DNA of 64,000 bases from Streptomyces sp. CB02400 (GCF_001905725.1 NZ_LIWB01000004.1:124001-188000); one strand, 5' to 3'. Positions 20,220 to 29,854 are shown, counted from the stretch's first letter. Translations and numbers: made by a program. The notes: generated by a model not told the origin, from the letters alone.

Positions 20220-21145
20220 AGGTAGTCCTCCAGACGGGCCACCGCGTACCCCTCCGCCGTGACCTTGTCCATGAAGCGGCGGACCATGTCCGGCATCGTG
20301 CCTTCCCAGTCCTCGCGGCCCCGGAAGTGGGTGAGGACGATGTCGCCCGGGTGCAGGTCGCGGTCCCACTCGCGGTACTCCCAGTGGTCGACGAAGACCT
20401 CCTCGTTCCACAGGGGGACGTGGGTGATCCCGCAGGCCTTCGCGGCGCGCAGGGTGGCCTTGTCGTAGTTGCCGTAGGGCGGGCGGAAGAGGACGGGGCG
20501 CTCGCCGTAGCGCTTCTCGATGACCTTCTGCATGCCGCAGATCTCGCGCTTCTGGCGGGCGTAGGACAGGGCAGGCAGGTAGGGGTGGTGGAGGGTGTGG
20601 TTGTGCAGGGCGACGTCCCGGTCCTGCATCTCCTTGAAGTAGCCGTAGTCCTCCTTGACGAGGTAGTCGCTGAGGAAGGCGCTGTACGGGATCTTCAGCT
20701 CGCTCATCATCCGCAGGAACGCCGGGTCCTTCTCGGCGCCGTCGTCGATGGTGAGGAAGAGGATCTTCTCGTCGGTGGGGACGGTGGTGAAGACCGGGGG
20801 GAGTTCCAGGCGGCGGTGGCCGTCGACCTCGAAGCCGTCGCGGGTGGTGATCCTCGGTTTCCTCGCCGGGGGCGGCGGGGCGGTCAGGGGCACCTTCTTC
20901 AGGCCCCAGCGTTTCGCGGCGGCGACCCGCGCGGTGTGCGCCGCGCGCAGTCGGGTGGCGTAGGCGTCGAGCGCGCGGGCCGGGGGCGCCTTCAGGGGCT
21001 GCTGGCCGCCCGCCGGTTCGACCTGGGCGCCATCGCCGCCGCCCGCTCCGCAGCCGGAGGCGATGGAGGCGAGAGCGAGTACCGCGAGGCCGATCCGCAC
21101 ACCACCGAACGGCCACTTTTTATCGTTTTGTCCTACTGCTCGCAT
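20216..21145 (-). CDS. Polysaccharide deacetylase-like lipoprotein (first of tandem pair)
   Basis: A 309-residue predicted lipoprotein beginning MRAVGQNDKKWPFGGVRIGL, with lipobox SIASGC. It shows the NodB motifs TIDDGAE, NHTLHHP and RPPYGNYD, and the final HPGDIVLTHFRG. It is longer than its downstream partner because of an N-terminal helical segment (about 55-95, AYATRLRAAHTARVAAAKRW). Two lipoprotein deacetylases in one operon suggest action on wall glycan at the outer membrane face. Metal-binding Asp and His residues are intact in both. Confidence 0.88.
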   Translation of the reverse strand: MRAVGQNDKKWPFGGVRIGLAVLALASIASGCGAGGGDGAQVEPAGGQQPLKAPPARALDAYATRLRAAHTARVAAAKRWGLKKVPLTAPPPPARKPRITTRDGFEVDGHRRLELPPVFTTVPTDEKILFLTIDDGAEKDPAFLRMMSELKIPYSAFLSDYLVKEDYGYFKEMQDRDVALHNHTLHHPYLPALSYARQKREICGMQKVIEKRYGERPVLFRPPYGNYDKATLRAAKACGITHVPLWNEEVFVDHWEYREWDRDLHPGDIVLTHFRGREDWEGTMPDMVRRFMDKVTAEGYAVARLEDYL

Positions 21146-21235
21146 GGTGCCGGATCCTCGCAGTCCGCCACCGGGAACCCGGCCCGACACCGCGGCCGGA
21201 GGCACACGGTCCACCGACTGGCCCACAATGACCCG

Positions 21236-22423
21236 GTGAACGACCTCGCTCCCCTCCTCACCCCCGAAGGCCGCGCCCTCCTCGACGAGGTGCGCGACAC
21301 CGATCCGGCGCACGAACTCGCCGTCGCGACCCGGCTGCGCCGCGAGCACCCCGCCGAACTGGTGTCGGCGGCGCTGGGCCAGGCGCGGCTGCGGCAGCGG
21401 GCGGTGGCCAAGTTCGGGGCGGAGGACGCGCGGCGCATGTTCTTCACGCCCAACGGGGTGGAGCAGTCGACGCGGGCGAGTGTGGCGACGTACCGGGCCG
21501 AGTGCCTCCGGGCGCTCGGGGTGCGGTCCGTCGCCGACCTGTGCTGCGGGATCGGCGGCGACGCGATCGCGTTCGCCCGCGCCGGGATCCGGGTCCTGGC
21601 CGTCGACCGGTCCCCGCTGACCTGCGAGGCGGCCCGCGCCAACGCCGACGCGCTCGGTCTCGCCGGCCTGATCGAGGTGCGCGAGGCCGACGTGACGGAG
21701 GTGGACACGGCCGGTTACGACGCCGTGTTCGTCGACCCCGCCCGGCGTTCCTCCAAACGCGGCCGGATCTTCGACCCGGAGGCCTACTCCCCTCCCCTGT
21801 CCTGGGCCGTGTCCGCCGCGCTCGGGGCGCCGCTCGGCCTGCTGAAGATCGCGCCCGGCATTCCGCACGAGGCGATCCCCGCGGAAGCGACGGCCGAGTG
21901 GGTCTCGGACGGCGGGGACGTGAAGGAGGCCATGCTGTGGTTCGGTCAGGACGTGACGCCGGGGGCGCGGCGGGCGACGCTGCTGCCCGCCGTCGCCGGC
22001 ATCTACGTGACGCCCAAGACCATGCGCCCGGACCCCGGGGTCCGGGCGGTCGGGCGGTACCTGTACGAGCCGGACGGCGCCGTCATCCGCGCCCACCTGG
22101 TCGCCGAGGTGGCCGAGGAGGTGGAGGGTGGGCTGATCGACCCGACCATCGCCTACGTCACCGCCGACGAAGCGCACCGCACGCCGTACGCCACCGCCTA
22201 CGAGATCACCGACCGGCTCCCCTTCAACGTCAAGAAGCTGAAGGCACTGCTGCGCGAGCGCCGGGTCGGCGTCCTGACCGTCAAGAAGCGCGGCTCGGCG
22301 GTGGAACCGGAGGAGCTGCGCCGCAAGGTCCTGCCCAAGCCACACGGCCCCGAGTCCGTCACGGTCTTCCTGACCCGCGTCGCCGGCGCCCCGACGATGC
22401 TGCTGGGGCACCCGGTGCGGTGA
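21236..22423 (+). CDS. SAM-dependent methyltransferase-like protein with THUMP-like C-terminal domain
   Basis: The 395-residue product starts at GTG (an ATG eight bases earlier meets a stop at once). An N-terminal helical part precedes a class I methyltransferase core with VADLCCGIGGDAIAFARAG (motif I, about 103-121), AVDRSPLTCEAARANA, and the VFVDPARRSSKRGR motif IV equivalent. The C-terminal part (about 300-395; ITDRLPFNVKKLKALLRERR, VGVLTVKKRGSAVEPEEL) resembles the THUMP-like domain of this actinobacterial family. A nucleic-acid substrate is likely but not known. Confidence 0.85.
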   Translation: MNDLAPLLTPEGRALLDEVRDTDPAHELAVATRLRREHPAELVSAALGQARLRQRAVAKFGAEDARRMFFTPNGVEQSTRASVATYRAECLRALGVRSVADLCCGIGGDAIAFARAGIRVLAVDRSPLTCEAARANADALGLAGLIEVREADVTEVDTAGYDAVFVDPARRSSKRGRIFDPEAYSPPLSWAVSAALGAPLGLLKIAPGIPHEAIPAEATAEWVSDGGDVKEAMLWFGQDVTPGARRATLLPAVAGIYVTPKTMRPDPGVRAVGRYLYEPDGAVIRAHLVAEVAEEVEGGLIDPTIAYVTADEAHRTPYATAYEITDRLPFNVKKLKALLRERRVGVLTVKKRGSAVEPEELRRKVLPKPHGPESVTVFLTRVAGAPTMLLGHPVR

Positions 22424-22438
22424 GGTCCGCCGGGACGT

Positions 22439-23548
22439 TCACTTCAGGGACTCCCACAGCTCCCCCGCCTCCGGCTCGTCCGCGATCACGCGGTTGCGGT
22501 CCCAGGGGGCCGGGACGACCGGCATGGTGAGGGTCGTGACGCCGTCGGACGGGAGGTCCCGCAGGCTCTGGGCGAGGCGGGTGAGTTCGCCGAGCGAGTC
22601 CAGGCCGGTGTCGGTGGTGAGGCTGTCGGTGACGGTGTCGGCGATCCGGTACAGCCGGGTGGGGCCGGCCAGCAGGTCCTCCTCCGCGATCTGTTCCAGC
22701 AGCGCCTTCACCAGCTGGTGCTGGAGCCCGATGCGGCCGAGGTCGCTGCCGTCGCCGATGTCGTACCGGGTGCGGGCCAGGGCGAGGGCGTCCTTACCGT
22801 CGAGGTGGTGGGTGCCGGCGTCCAGGGTGAGGTGGCTGCGGTCGTCGTCGATGTCCTCCTCGGTGGTGACGGTGACCCCGCCGAGCGCGTCGACCAGGCG
22901 GGCGAAGCCGGAGAAGTCGATCTCGATGTAGTGGTCCATGCGGACGTCCGTGAGCGACTCGACGGTCTTCACGGCGCACACCGGCCCGCCCACCTCGTAC
23001 GCGGTGTTGAACATCACCCCGGAGGCCGGACGGGTCGACTCCCCGTCCTGAAGCGGGCAGGAGGGCCGGTCGACGAGGGTGTCGCGGGGGATGCTGACCA
23101 CCGTCGCGGCGGTCCGGCCGGCGTCGAGGTGGACGACCATGGCGGTGTCGGAGCGGGCGCCGCCGCTGTCGCCACCGCCGAGCGCCTGGTTCTCCTCGCC
23201 GCTGCGCGAGTCGGAGCCCAGCACCAGGATGTTCAGGGACCCGGTCGGCAGGGGCGTGGCCGTGGCGGACGCGTCCGGGGACGGTGCGGTCACGGCCCTG
23301 GCGGGGCGGTCGTCGCCCAGGGCGCTGTCGATGTCGACGCTGTCGATGTTGTCGTTGAGCTGCCAGTACGCCCAGCCGGCCGCTCCGGCGCCCAGGACCA
23401 GCAGGCCGGCCAGCGTCAGCCCCGTGATCTTCAGTGCTTTCGCCCGCCGGCCCGTTCGTATGCCCGAGCCCTCGGCCTCGCCCCCGGCTTCGTCCCCGTC
23501 GTCCCCGGTCCCGCCGCTCTTCTCGTGTCCCCTCACGGGCAGGAACAT
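22439..23548 (-). CDS. LytR-CpsA-Psr (LCP) family protein
   Basis: A 369-residue membrane-anchored protein. It has a cytoplasmic N-terminus, one transmembrane helix at about 40-62 (ITGLTLAGLLVLGAGAAGWA) and an extracellular LCP domain (about 100-260). Conserved motifs are NILVLGSDSR, SDTAMVVHLD, VVSIPRDTLV and ALALARTRYDIGDGSDLGRI, which bear the arginine and aspartate residues that bind polyprenyl pyrophosphate. LCP proteins ligate glycopolymers to peptidoglycan. No Shine-Dalgarno sequence is seen before the ATG. The gene is convergent with the methyltransferase, 15 bases apart. Confidence 0.92.
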   Translation of the reverse strand: MFLPVRGHEKSGGTGDDGDEAGGEAEGSGIRTGRRAKALKITGLTLAGLLVLGAGAAGWAYWQLNDNIDSVDIDSALGDDRPARAVTAPSPDASATATPLPTGSLNILVLGSDSRSGEENQALGGGDSGGARSDTAMVVHLDAGRTAATVVSIPRDTLVDRPSCPLQDGESTRPASGVMFNTAYEVGGPVCAVKTVESLTDVRMDHYIEIDFSGFARLVDALGGVTVTTEEDIDDDRSHLTLDAGTHHLDGKDALALARTRYDIGDGSDLGRIGLQHQLVKALLEQIAEEDLLAGPTRLYRIADTVTDSLTTDTGLDSLGELTRLAQSLRDLPSDGVTTLTMPVVPAPWDRNRVIADEPEAGELWESLK

Positions 23549-23647
23549 AAGTCCGAATTATGTTGAGCGGCGACCCCCGGACAGTTTTCTTGTGAAATTC
23601 TCAGACTTCCGGTGCGGCGTCCGACGGCCCGAAACTTTCGGACCGGC

Positions 23648-24700
23648 TCACGCCCCCGCGGGCGCCGCCGTACTGCTCCGCACCACCAGGCTCGTCGCCA
23701 GTTCCACCCGGGTCGCCGCCGCCGAGTCCTCGTCCCTGCCCAGATCGAGGACCAGCTTGGCCGCCGCCTCGGCCATCTCCGTCAGCGGCTGCCGTACGGT
23801 CGTCAGCGGCGGCCCCACCCAGCGGGCCACCGGCAGATCGTCGAACCCGACCACGCTCAGGTCCTCCGGGATCCGCAGCCCCAGCTCGCGCGCGGCCTCG
23901 TACAGCCCGAGGGCCTGGAGATCGTTGCCGGCGAAGACCGCGGTGGGCCGGTCCTCGCGGCGCAGCAGGGCGAGACCCTGCCGGTAGCCGGCCTCGTGGT
24001 GGAAGTCCCCGGTCATGATCAGCCCCGGGTCGACCGGCAGCCCGGCGGTCTCCAGGGCGGCCCGGTAGCCGTCGACGCGGGCGCGGCTGCACATCATCTG
24101 CGTGGGTCCGCTGATCGCACCGATCCGGGTGTGGCCCAGGTCCACCAGGTGCCGGGTCGCGGCGAGCCCGCCCTGCCAGTTGGTCGCCCCGATGGAGGGC
24201 ACGTCGGTGCCCGGGTCGCCGGCCGGGTCCATCACCACGAACGGGATGGAGCGGCTGGTCAGCAGCGCCCGCCCGGACTCGTCGAGGCCGGACAGCACGA
24301 GGATCACGCCGTGCGGGCGGCGCGCGGCGACCTGGTCGGCCCAGGTGCGTCCGGGCGTGAGCCGGCCCGCGCTCTCGGAGAGGACGACGCTCAGGCCCTC
24401 GTCCCGGGCCACGTTCTCCACGCCCCGGATGACCTCCATCGCCCAGGCGCTCTCCAGTTCGTGGAAGACCAGGTCGATCAGGGGCGAGCGGGTGGCCTCG
24501 GCGCGGCGGCGCCGGTAGCCGTGGGCGCGCAGCAGCCCCTCGACCCGGCTCCGGGTGCCGGGGGCGACGTCGGCACGGCCGTTGAGGACCTTCGAAACAG
24601 TCGGGGCGGAGACACCGGCCTCGCGGGCGATCTCAGCGAGGGTCGCCGTCTGGGCTCTGCGCCCTTGCGTCCGTGTTTCAGCGGGCTGCGGGGAAGTCAT
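23648..24700 (-). CDS. LacI-family transcriptional regulator
   Basis: The 350-residue repressor-type protein has a LacI helix-turn-helix at about 19-65 (TLAEIAREAGVSAPTVSKVL, then hinge RVEGLLRAHGYRRR). A periplasmic-binding-protein-like sugar domain follows, with VVGFDDLPVARWVGPPLTTV and AVFAGNDLQALG. It is divergent from the GH3 glycosidase, with an imperfect palindrome between them, so it most likely represses that gene until a glycoside-derived sugar is present. Autoregulation is plausible. Confidence 0.92.
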   Translation of the reverse strand: MTSPQPAETRTQGRRAQTATLAEIAREAGVSAPTVSKVLNGRADVAPGTRSRVEGLLRAHGYRRRRAEATRSPLIDLVFHELESAWAMEVIRGVENVARDEGLSVVLSESAGRLTPGRTWADQVAARRPHGVILVLSGLDESGRALLTSRSIPFVVMDPAGDPGTDVPSIGATNWQGGLAATRHLVDLGHTRIGAISGPTQMMCSRARVDGYRAALETAGLPVDPGLIMTGDFHHEAGYRQGLALLRREDRPTAVFAGNDLQALGLYEAARELGLRIPEDLSVVGFDDLPVARWVGPPLTTVRQPLTEMAEAAAKLVLDLGRDEDSAAATRVELATSLVVRSSTAAPAGA

Positions 24701-24728
24701 GGCCGCGATCGTAACCCTGCGGGCCCTC

Positions 24729-24757
24729 TTGACGAACCCTCACGGGAGCCATAAGTT
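24729..24757 (+). promoter_or_regulatory. Promoter of the GH3 glycosidase
   Basis: TTGACG (24729-24734) and TAAGTT (24752-24757) are 17 bases apart, a good HrdB-type promoter. The start site would fall near 24764, just before the operator-like palindrome. Confidence 0.6.
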
Positions 24758-24766
24758 CCCGGAACA

Positions 24767-24784
24767 TTCGGCTTTGAAGTCGAA
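24767..24784. promoter_or_regulatory. Putative operator of the LacI-type regulator
   Basis: TTCGGCTTT and GAAGTCGAA form an 18-base inverted repeat with seven of nine pairs matching. A direct repeat GAACATTCG / GAAACATTCG (24762 and 24782) flanks it. It sits just downstream of the predicted GH3 start site, a position that suits repression. Confidence 0.5.
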
Positions 24785-24839
24785 ACATTCGCCGAGAACC
24801 GTACGTGTGAGGGCCGTCCGTCCACCCGACAGGAGCTCC

Positions 24840-27152
24840 ATGACCACCGCGCCCTGGCGTGACCCCGACCTGCCCGCCGCCGCCCGCGTCGACGACCTGC
24901 TCTCCCGGATGACCCTGGAGGAGAAGACCGCCCAGTTGTACGGGGTGTGGGTGGGCGCCGACACCGGCGGCGAGGGCGTCGCCCCGCACCAGCACGACAT
25001 GACCGCCACCTACGACTGGGACGAGCTGATCACCCTCGGCCTCGGCCAGCTCACCCGCTCCTACGGCACCGCCCCCGTCGACCCCGGACTCGGCGCGCGG
25101 GCGCTGGCCCGCGCGCAGCGGCAGATCGCCGCGGCCGGCCGCTTCGGCATCCCCGCGGTCGCGCACGAGGAGTGCCTGGCCGGATTCACCGCCTGGCAGG
25201 CCACCGCCTACCCCGTCCCCCTGGCCTGGGGCGCGAGCTTCGACCCCGATCTGGTGGAGGACATGGCCCGCCGCATCGGCCACGACCTGCGCGCGGCGGG
25301 CGTCCACCAGGGACTCGCGCCCGTCCTGGACGTCGTACGGGATCTGCGCTGGGGCCGGGTGGAGGAGACCATCGGGGAGGACCCGTACCTGGTCGGCACG
25401 ATCGGCGCCGCCTACGTACGCGGGCTGGAGTCCGCCGGGGTCGTCGCCACGCTCAAGCACTTCGCCGGGTACGCCGCCTCCGCCGGGGCGCGCAACCTCG
25501 CGCCGGTGCGGGCCGGGACGCGGGAGTTCGCGGACATCACCCTGCCGCCGTTCGAGATGGCGCTGCGCGAGGGCGGGGCGCGCTCGGTGATGGCCGCGTA
25601 CACCGAGACCGACGGCGTGCCCGCGTCGGCCGATCCGGCGCTGCTCACCCGACTCCTGCGCGGCGAATGGGGCTTCACCGGCACCGTCGTCTCCGACTAC
25701 TTCGGCATCGGCTTCCTGGAGAGCCTGCACCGGGTGGCGGGCACCCCGGCCCAGGCGGCGCACGCGGCACTGCTGGCCGGCATCGACGTCGAACTGCCCA
25801 CGCTCAAGTGCTACGGCGAACCGCTCCGGGACGCGGTCCGCGCCGGCGAGGTCCCGGAGGAACTGGTCGACCGCGCGGCCCGCCGGGTCCTGCTCCAGAA
25901 GTGCGAACTGGGCCTCCTCGACGAGGACTGGACCCCGGAGCCGGCCGCACCGATCGACCTCGACTCCACCGGGAACCGCGCCCTGGCCCGCCGCCTGGCC
26001 GAGGAGTCCGTGGTCCTCCTCGACAACCCCGACGGCCTGCTCCCCCTCTCCCCCGACACCCGGATCGCGGTCGTCGGCCCCCGCGCGGACGACGCCCTCG
26101 CCATGCTGGGCTGCTACTCCTTCCCGTCCCACGTCCTCCCCCACCACCCCGGCGTCCCGACCGGCATGGAGATCCCGACCGTGCTGGAGTCGCTGCGCAC
26201 CGAACTCCCCGACGCCAAGGTGACGTTCGCGCCGGGCTGCGACACCTCCGACCCGGACACGACGGGCTTCGCGGAGGCGGTCGCTCGGACGGCGGAGGCG
26301 GACGTGTGCGTGGCGGTGCTCGGCGACCGGGCGGGCCTGTTCGGCCGCGGCACGTCCGGCGAGGGCTGCGACGCGACGGACCTGAACCTGCCCGGCGTCC
26401 AGGCGGAACTGCTGGACGCGCTCGTCGCGACCGGCGTACCGGTCGTCCTGGTACTGCTCACCGGCCGCCCGTACGCGCTCGGCCGCTGGCACGGCCGCCT
26501 GGGCGCCGTCGTCCAGGCATTCTTCCCGGGGGAGGAGGGCGGCCCGGCGGTGGCGGGAGCGCTGTCGGGCCGCGTCAACCCGTCCGGCCGCCTCCCGGTC
26601 GGCGTCCCGCGCCTGCCCGGCGGCCAGCCCTGGACCTACCTCCAGCCCCCGCTGGGCCTGGCCGGCGAGGTCAGCAACCTCGACCCGACCCCGCTGTACC
26701 CCTTCGGTCACGGCGGCTCGTACACGACGTTCGACTGGACCCCCGACGACCACGCGGCGGACGGGGAGACCGGCACGGACGGCTCGTACGACGTCTCACT
26801 GACCGTCCGCAACACCGGTGACCGGTCCGGCGCCGAGGTCGTCCAGCTCTACCTGCACGACCCGGTGGCGTCGGTGACCCGCCCCGACGTCCGCCTGATC
26901 GGCTACCGGCGGGTCGAACTGGCGCCGGGCGAGGCGTCCCGGGTGACGTTCCGCTTCCACCCGGACCTGTCGTCGTTCACCGACCGCTCCGGACGCCGGG
27001 TGGTCGAACCGGGCGAGCTGGAGCTGCGGCTGGCGGCCTCCAGCGCGGACGTCCGCCACACGGCTCGGCTGCGCCTCACGGGCCCGGTACGCGAGTTGGG
27101 CCCGGACCGGCGGCTGCGGTGCGAGACGGAGGTGTCACCGGCGGGCGCGTGA
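24840..27152 (+). CDS. Glycoside hydrolase family 3 beta-glycosidase
   Basis: A 770-residue three-part enzyme. The GH3 N-terminal barrel (about 20-320) has the KHFAGY motif and nucleophile Asp286 in VVSDYFG. The alpha/beta sandwich (about 380-610) carries GDRAGLFGRGTSGEG. The fibronectin-III-like C-terminal domain (about 675-755) contains AEVVQLYLHDPVASVTRPD and LIGYRRVELAPGE. There is no signal peptide, so it should hydrolyse imported oligosaccharides in the cytoplasm; xylosidase or glucosidase specificity cannot be told apart here. AGGAG precedes the ATG. It is divergent from its probable LacI-type repressor. Confidence 0.93.
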   Translation: MTTAPWRDPDLPAAARVDDLLSRMTLEEKTAQLYGVWVGADTGGEGVAPHQHDMTATYDWDELITLGLGQLTRSYGTAPVDPGLGARALARAQRQIAAAGRFGIPAVAHEECLAGFTAWQATAYPVPLAWGASFDPDLVEDMARRIGHDLRAAGVHQGLAPVLDVVRDLRWGRVEETIGEDPYLVGTIGAAYVRGLESAGVVATLKHFAGYAASAGARNLAPVRAGTREFADITLPPFEMALREGGARSVMAAYTETDGVPASADPALLTRLLRGEWGFTGTVVSDYFGIGFLESLHRVAGTPAQAAHAALLAGIDVELPTLKCYGEPLRDAVRAGEVPEELVDRAARRVLLQKCELGLLDEDWTPEPAAPIDLDSTGNRALARRLAEESVVLLDNPDGLLPLSPDTRIAVVGPRADDALAMLGCYSFPSHVLPHHPGVPTGMEIPTVLESLRTELPDAKVTFAPGCDTSDPDTTGFAEAVARTAEADVCVAVLGDRAGLFGRGTSGEGCDATDLNLPGVQAELLDALVATGVPVVLVLLTGRPYALGRWHGRLGAVVQAFFPGEEGGPAVAGALSGRVNPSGRLPVGVPRLPGGQPWTYLQPPLGLAGEVSNLDPTPLYPFGHGGSYTTFDWTPDDHAADGETGTDGSYDVSLTVRNTGDRSGAEVVQLYLHDPVASVTRPDVRLIGYRRVELAPGEASRVTFRFHPDLSSFTDRSGRRVVEPGELELRLAASSADVRHTARLRLTGPVRELGPDRRLRCETEVSPAGA

Positions 27153-27162
27153 AGGTGCCCGG

Positions 27163-27426
27163 TCAGACGCTCCCGAGCGACTCGAACCGCCACCGGTGCA
27201 CCGGTCGGGCGGTCAAGTCGTCTCCTGGCTCCGGGAGTTCGGGGAGGTCCGCGTCGTACGGGGCGTCCCACCAGGTGACGACCAGGACGCGGTCCTGCGG
27301 GGCGCGGAAGGTCTCGCGGCGCAGGGGGCGCTCCGTCAGCTCCCGTGCCCGCTCCTCGGTCCAGGCCAGCAGCTCCGCGGCCCGGCCGGGGACCGCGCGG
27401 GCCTCCCACATCAGTGCGACGGTCAC
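27163..27426 (-). CDS. Small ABM-like hypothetical protein
   Basis: An 87-residue protein beginning [20 protein letters not shown] and containing [12 protein letters not shown] and a terminal [11 protein letters not shown]. The pattern (short strand, amphipathic helix, strand) resembles the dimeric alpha/beta-barrel monooxygenase-like fold. The GTG start overlaps the tsaD stop by 4 bases, so it is the last gene of the tsaB-rimI-tsaD operon. A link to tRNA modification is not implied by sequence. Confidence 0.8.
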   Translation of the reverse strand: MTVALMWEARAVPGRAAELLAWTEERARELTERPLRRETFRAPQDRVLVVTWWDAPYDADLPELPEPGDDLTARPVHRWRFESLGSV

Positions 27427-28520
27427 GAGTACAGGTTCTCCTCGCCGACCTCGTGGACGTGGTCGTGGGAGTGGGCGGTGCCGGGCACGTGCGGGTCCGT
27501 CACCGGGAGGGAGGAGTCCGCCGACAGGTCCCAGTCGGAGGCGGGGCGGTTGCGGGCGACCATCTCCGCGCCCAGCGCCGCGACCATCGCGCCGTTGTCC
27601 GTGCACAGCTTGGGGCGCGGCACGCGCAGCCGGATGCCGGCCGCCTCGCAGCGCTCCTGGGCCAGCGCCCGCAGCCGGGAGTTGGCGGCCACGCCACCGC
27701 CGATCATCAGGTGGTCGACGCCCTCGTCCTTGCAGGCCCGTACGGCCTTTCGGGTGAGGACGTCCACGACCGCCTCCTGGAAGGACGCCGACACGTCGCG
27801 CACGGGGACCTCCTCGCCCGCCGCCCGCTTCGCCTCGATCCAGCGGGCCACGGCCGTCTTCAGCCCGGAGAAGGAGAAGTCGTACGCCGGGTCGCGCGGG
27901 CCGGTCAGTCCGCGCGGGAAGGCGATCGCCTCCGGGTCGCCCTCGCGCGCGTACCGGTCGATGACCGGGCCGCCGGGGAAGCCGAGGTTCAGCACACGGG
28001 CGATCTTGTCGAAGGCCTCGCCGGCCGCGTCGTCGATGGTCGCGCCGAGGGGACGGACGTCGGAGGTGATGTCCGTGGAGAGCAGGAGCGAGGAGTGGCC
28101 GCCGGAGACCAGCAGCGCCATCGTCGGCTCGGGCAGCGCGCCGTGCTCCAGCTGGTCGACGCAGATGTGCGAGGCGAGGTGGTTGACGCCGTAGAGCGGC
28201 TTGCCGAGGGCGTAGGCGTACGCCTTGGCCGCCGACACGCCGACCAGCAGCGCACCCGCGAGTCCGGGTCCTGCGGTGACGGCGATGCCGTCGAGGTCGC
28301 GGGCGCTGACGCCCGCCTCCTTCAGCGCGCGTTCGATGGTGGGGACCATCGCCTCCAGGTGGGCGCGGCTCGCCACCTCCGGGACGACGCCGCCGAAGCG
28401 GGCGTGCTCGTCGACGCTGGAGGCGACGGCGTCCGCCAGCAGGGTGGTCCCGCGCACGACGCCGACACCGGTCTCGTCGCAGGAGGTCTCGATCCCCAGG
28501 ACCAGGGGTTCGTCAGCCAT
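27423..28520 (-). CDS. tsaD: tRNA N6-adenosine threonylcarbamoyltransferase TsaD
   Basis: TsaD transfers the threonylcarbamoyl group to A37 of ANN-decoding tRNAs, with TsaB and TsaE. The 365-residue product starts [20 protein letters not shown] and has the ASKHA fold. Metal-binding histidines 114 and 118 lie in [10 protein letters not shown], followed by [20 protein letters not shown] and [10 protein letters not shown]. The C-terminus has a histidine-rich extension ([13 protein letters not shown]). The start overlaps rimI by 8 bases. Confidence 0.96.
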   Translation of the reverse strand: MADEPLVLGIETSCDETGVGVVRGTTLLADAVASSVDEHARFGGVVPEVASRAHLEAMVPTIERALKEAGVSARDLDGIAVTAGPGLAGALLVGVSAAKAYAYALGKPLYGVNHLASHICVDQLEHGALPEPTMALLVSGGHSSLLLSTDITSDVRPLGATIDDAAGEAFDKIARVLNLGFPGGPVIDRYAREGDPEAIAFPRGLTGPRDPAYDFSFSGLKTAVARWIEAKRAAGEEVPVRDVSASFQEAVVDVLTRKAVRACKDEGVDHLMIGGGVAANSRLRALAQERCEAAGIRLRVPRPKLCTDNGAMVAALGAEMVARNRPASDWDLSADSSLPVTDPHVPGTAHSHDHVHEVGEENLYS

Positions 28521-29094
28521 TGGTTTCGGTTCCTTGTACGCCGTTCCCGTCGACGGGATTCGCCGGGTTCACAGAGGTGGACGGATCGGTCAGTCGCATC
28601 ACCAGGGCGTCCACGTTCCCCGGCTGGTAGTAGCCGCGCCGGACGCCGATGATCTCGAAGCCGAAGCGCTCGTAGAGCTTCTGGGCGCGCACGTTGTCGA
28701 CCCGGCACTCCAGCAGCACCTCGGCGCATTCGAAGGCGGTCGCCGCCCGCAGCAGCTCGGTCAGCAGCCGTGAGCCGAGGCCGGTGCCCCAGTGGTCCCG
28801 GGTGACGGCGATGGTCTGCACGTCGGCCGCCTGGACGCTGTCGCCGTCGCCGGCCTCGCCGCCCTCGGACTCCGCGCCGGAGATGGTGAGGCCCGCGTAG
28901 CCGACGATCCGGTCGCCCTCCTGGGCGACGACGTAGCACCGGGTCGCCCCGGGTCCGCGCGCGTGGGCCAGCTCGGACCAGAACATCCCGCGCGACCAGG
29001 CGTCCTCGGGGAACAGGTCACGCTCCAGCTCCAGTACGGAGTCGATGTCCCACCAGCGCATCTCGCGCAGCACGGCAGTATCGGTTCCCGTCAC
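28513..29094 (-). CDS. rimI: Ribosomal protein S18 alanine N-acetyltransferase-like RimI
   Basis: A 193-residue GNAT acetyltransferase. It has the acetyl-CoA loop [15 protein letters not shown] and the C-terminal [22 protein letters not shown] typical of RimI. The GTG start overlaps the tsaB stop by 4 bases. The C-terminal 20 residues ([20 protein letters not shown]) are a low-complexity extension. RimI genes commonly sit between tsaB and tsaD, and in some actinobacteria act on other N-termini, so the exact substrate is inferred. Confidence 0.92.
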   Translation of the reverse strand: MTGTDTAVLREMRWWDIDSVLELERDLFPEDAWSRGMFWSELAHARGPGATRCYVVAQEGDRIVGYAGLTISGAESEGGEAGDGDSVQAADVQTIAVTRDHWGTGLGSRLLTELLRAATAFECAEVLLECRVDNVRAQKLYERFGFEIIGVRRGYYQPGNVDALVMRLTDPSTSVNPANPVDGNGVQGTETNG

Positions 29095-29744
29095 TTGGGG
29101 GTGACCACCTTGTAGTTCTTGGGGACCTGGGCATCGGGCCGGCGCAGGTACAGCGGCCGGGGCGCGGGCAGTTCCTCGCCCGCCGCCAGCCGCTCGGCGG
29201 CCAGCCGGGCCAGGGCGGCGGCGGACACGTGCTCGGGCTCGTGCGCCTTGGGGAAGGTGTCCGGGTAGAGCAGCGCGCCGGCGCCGACCGCGGGCAGACC
29301 CGCGACCTGCTCGGCGATGTCGGCGGGCCGGTCCACGGCGGGCTCGGTGAGGCGGGTGCGGGAGTCGGCGTAGCGCGCCCAGTAGACCTCCTTGCGGCGG
29401 GCGTCGGTCGCCACGACGAAGGGGCCTTCCAGGTCGGCCGCGTAGGCGAGGCCGTCCAGCGTGCACACACCGTGCACGGGCACGCCGAGCGCGAGCCCGA
29501 AGGTGTCCGCGGTCATCAGGCCGACGCGCAGCCCGGTGTACGGGCCGGGGCCGACGCCGACGACGATCCCGGTGACGGCGTCCAGCCGGGAACCCGCCTC
29601 GGCGAGCACCCGGTCGATCGTCGGGAGCAGCAGCTCGCCGTGGCGGCGGGCGTCCACCTGGCTCGACGAGGCGATGACGTCGTGGCCGTCGTGCAGCGCG
29701 ACGGTGACGGCGGGGGTGGCGGTATCCAGAGCGAGCAAGAGCAC
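29091..29744 (-). CDS. tsaB: tRNA threonylcarbamoyladenosine biosynthesis protein TsaB
   Basis: The 217-residue partner of TsaD, an ASKHA-fold protein that lacks catalytic metal histidines. It starts VLLLALDTATPAVTVALHDG and contains GVGPGPYTGLRVGLMTADTF and VCTLDGLAYAAD. It forms a heterodimer with TsaD needed for t6A formation. It is the first gene of the operon tsaB-rimI-tsaD, and overlaps rimI by 4 bases. Confidence 0.95.
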   Translation of the reverse strand: MLLLALDTATPAVTVALHDGHDVIASSSQVDARRHGELLLPTIDRVLAEAGSRLDAVTGIVVGVGPGPYTGLRVGLMTADTFGLALGVPVHGVCTLDGLAYAADLEGPFVVATDARRKEVYWARYADSRTRLTEPAVDRPADIAEQVAGLPAVGAGALLYPDTFPKAHEPEHVSAAALARLAAERLAAGEELPAPRPLYLRRPDAQVPKNYKVVTPK

Positions 29745-29854
29745 GCAAACAGCCTACGGCTCCCGAGCCCCGGCCACGGCCGCACGGGGCGGCCGGTCAC
29801 GTGCTGCTACGGTCACGACGGCGTACGTGAATAACGGGGCAGAACGGGACAGAG

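Noticed and set aside
20069..21235. Long plus-strand extension upstream of the methyltransferase-like gene
   Set aside because: It is antisense to the deacetylase genes; the real gene starts at the GTG at 21236, where family similarity begins.
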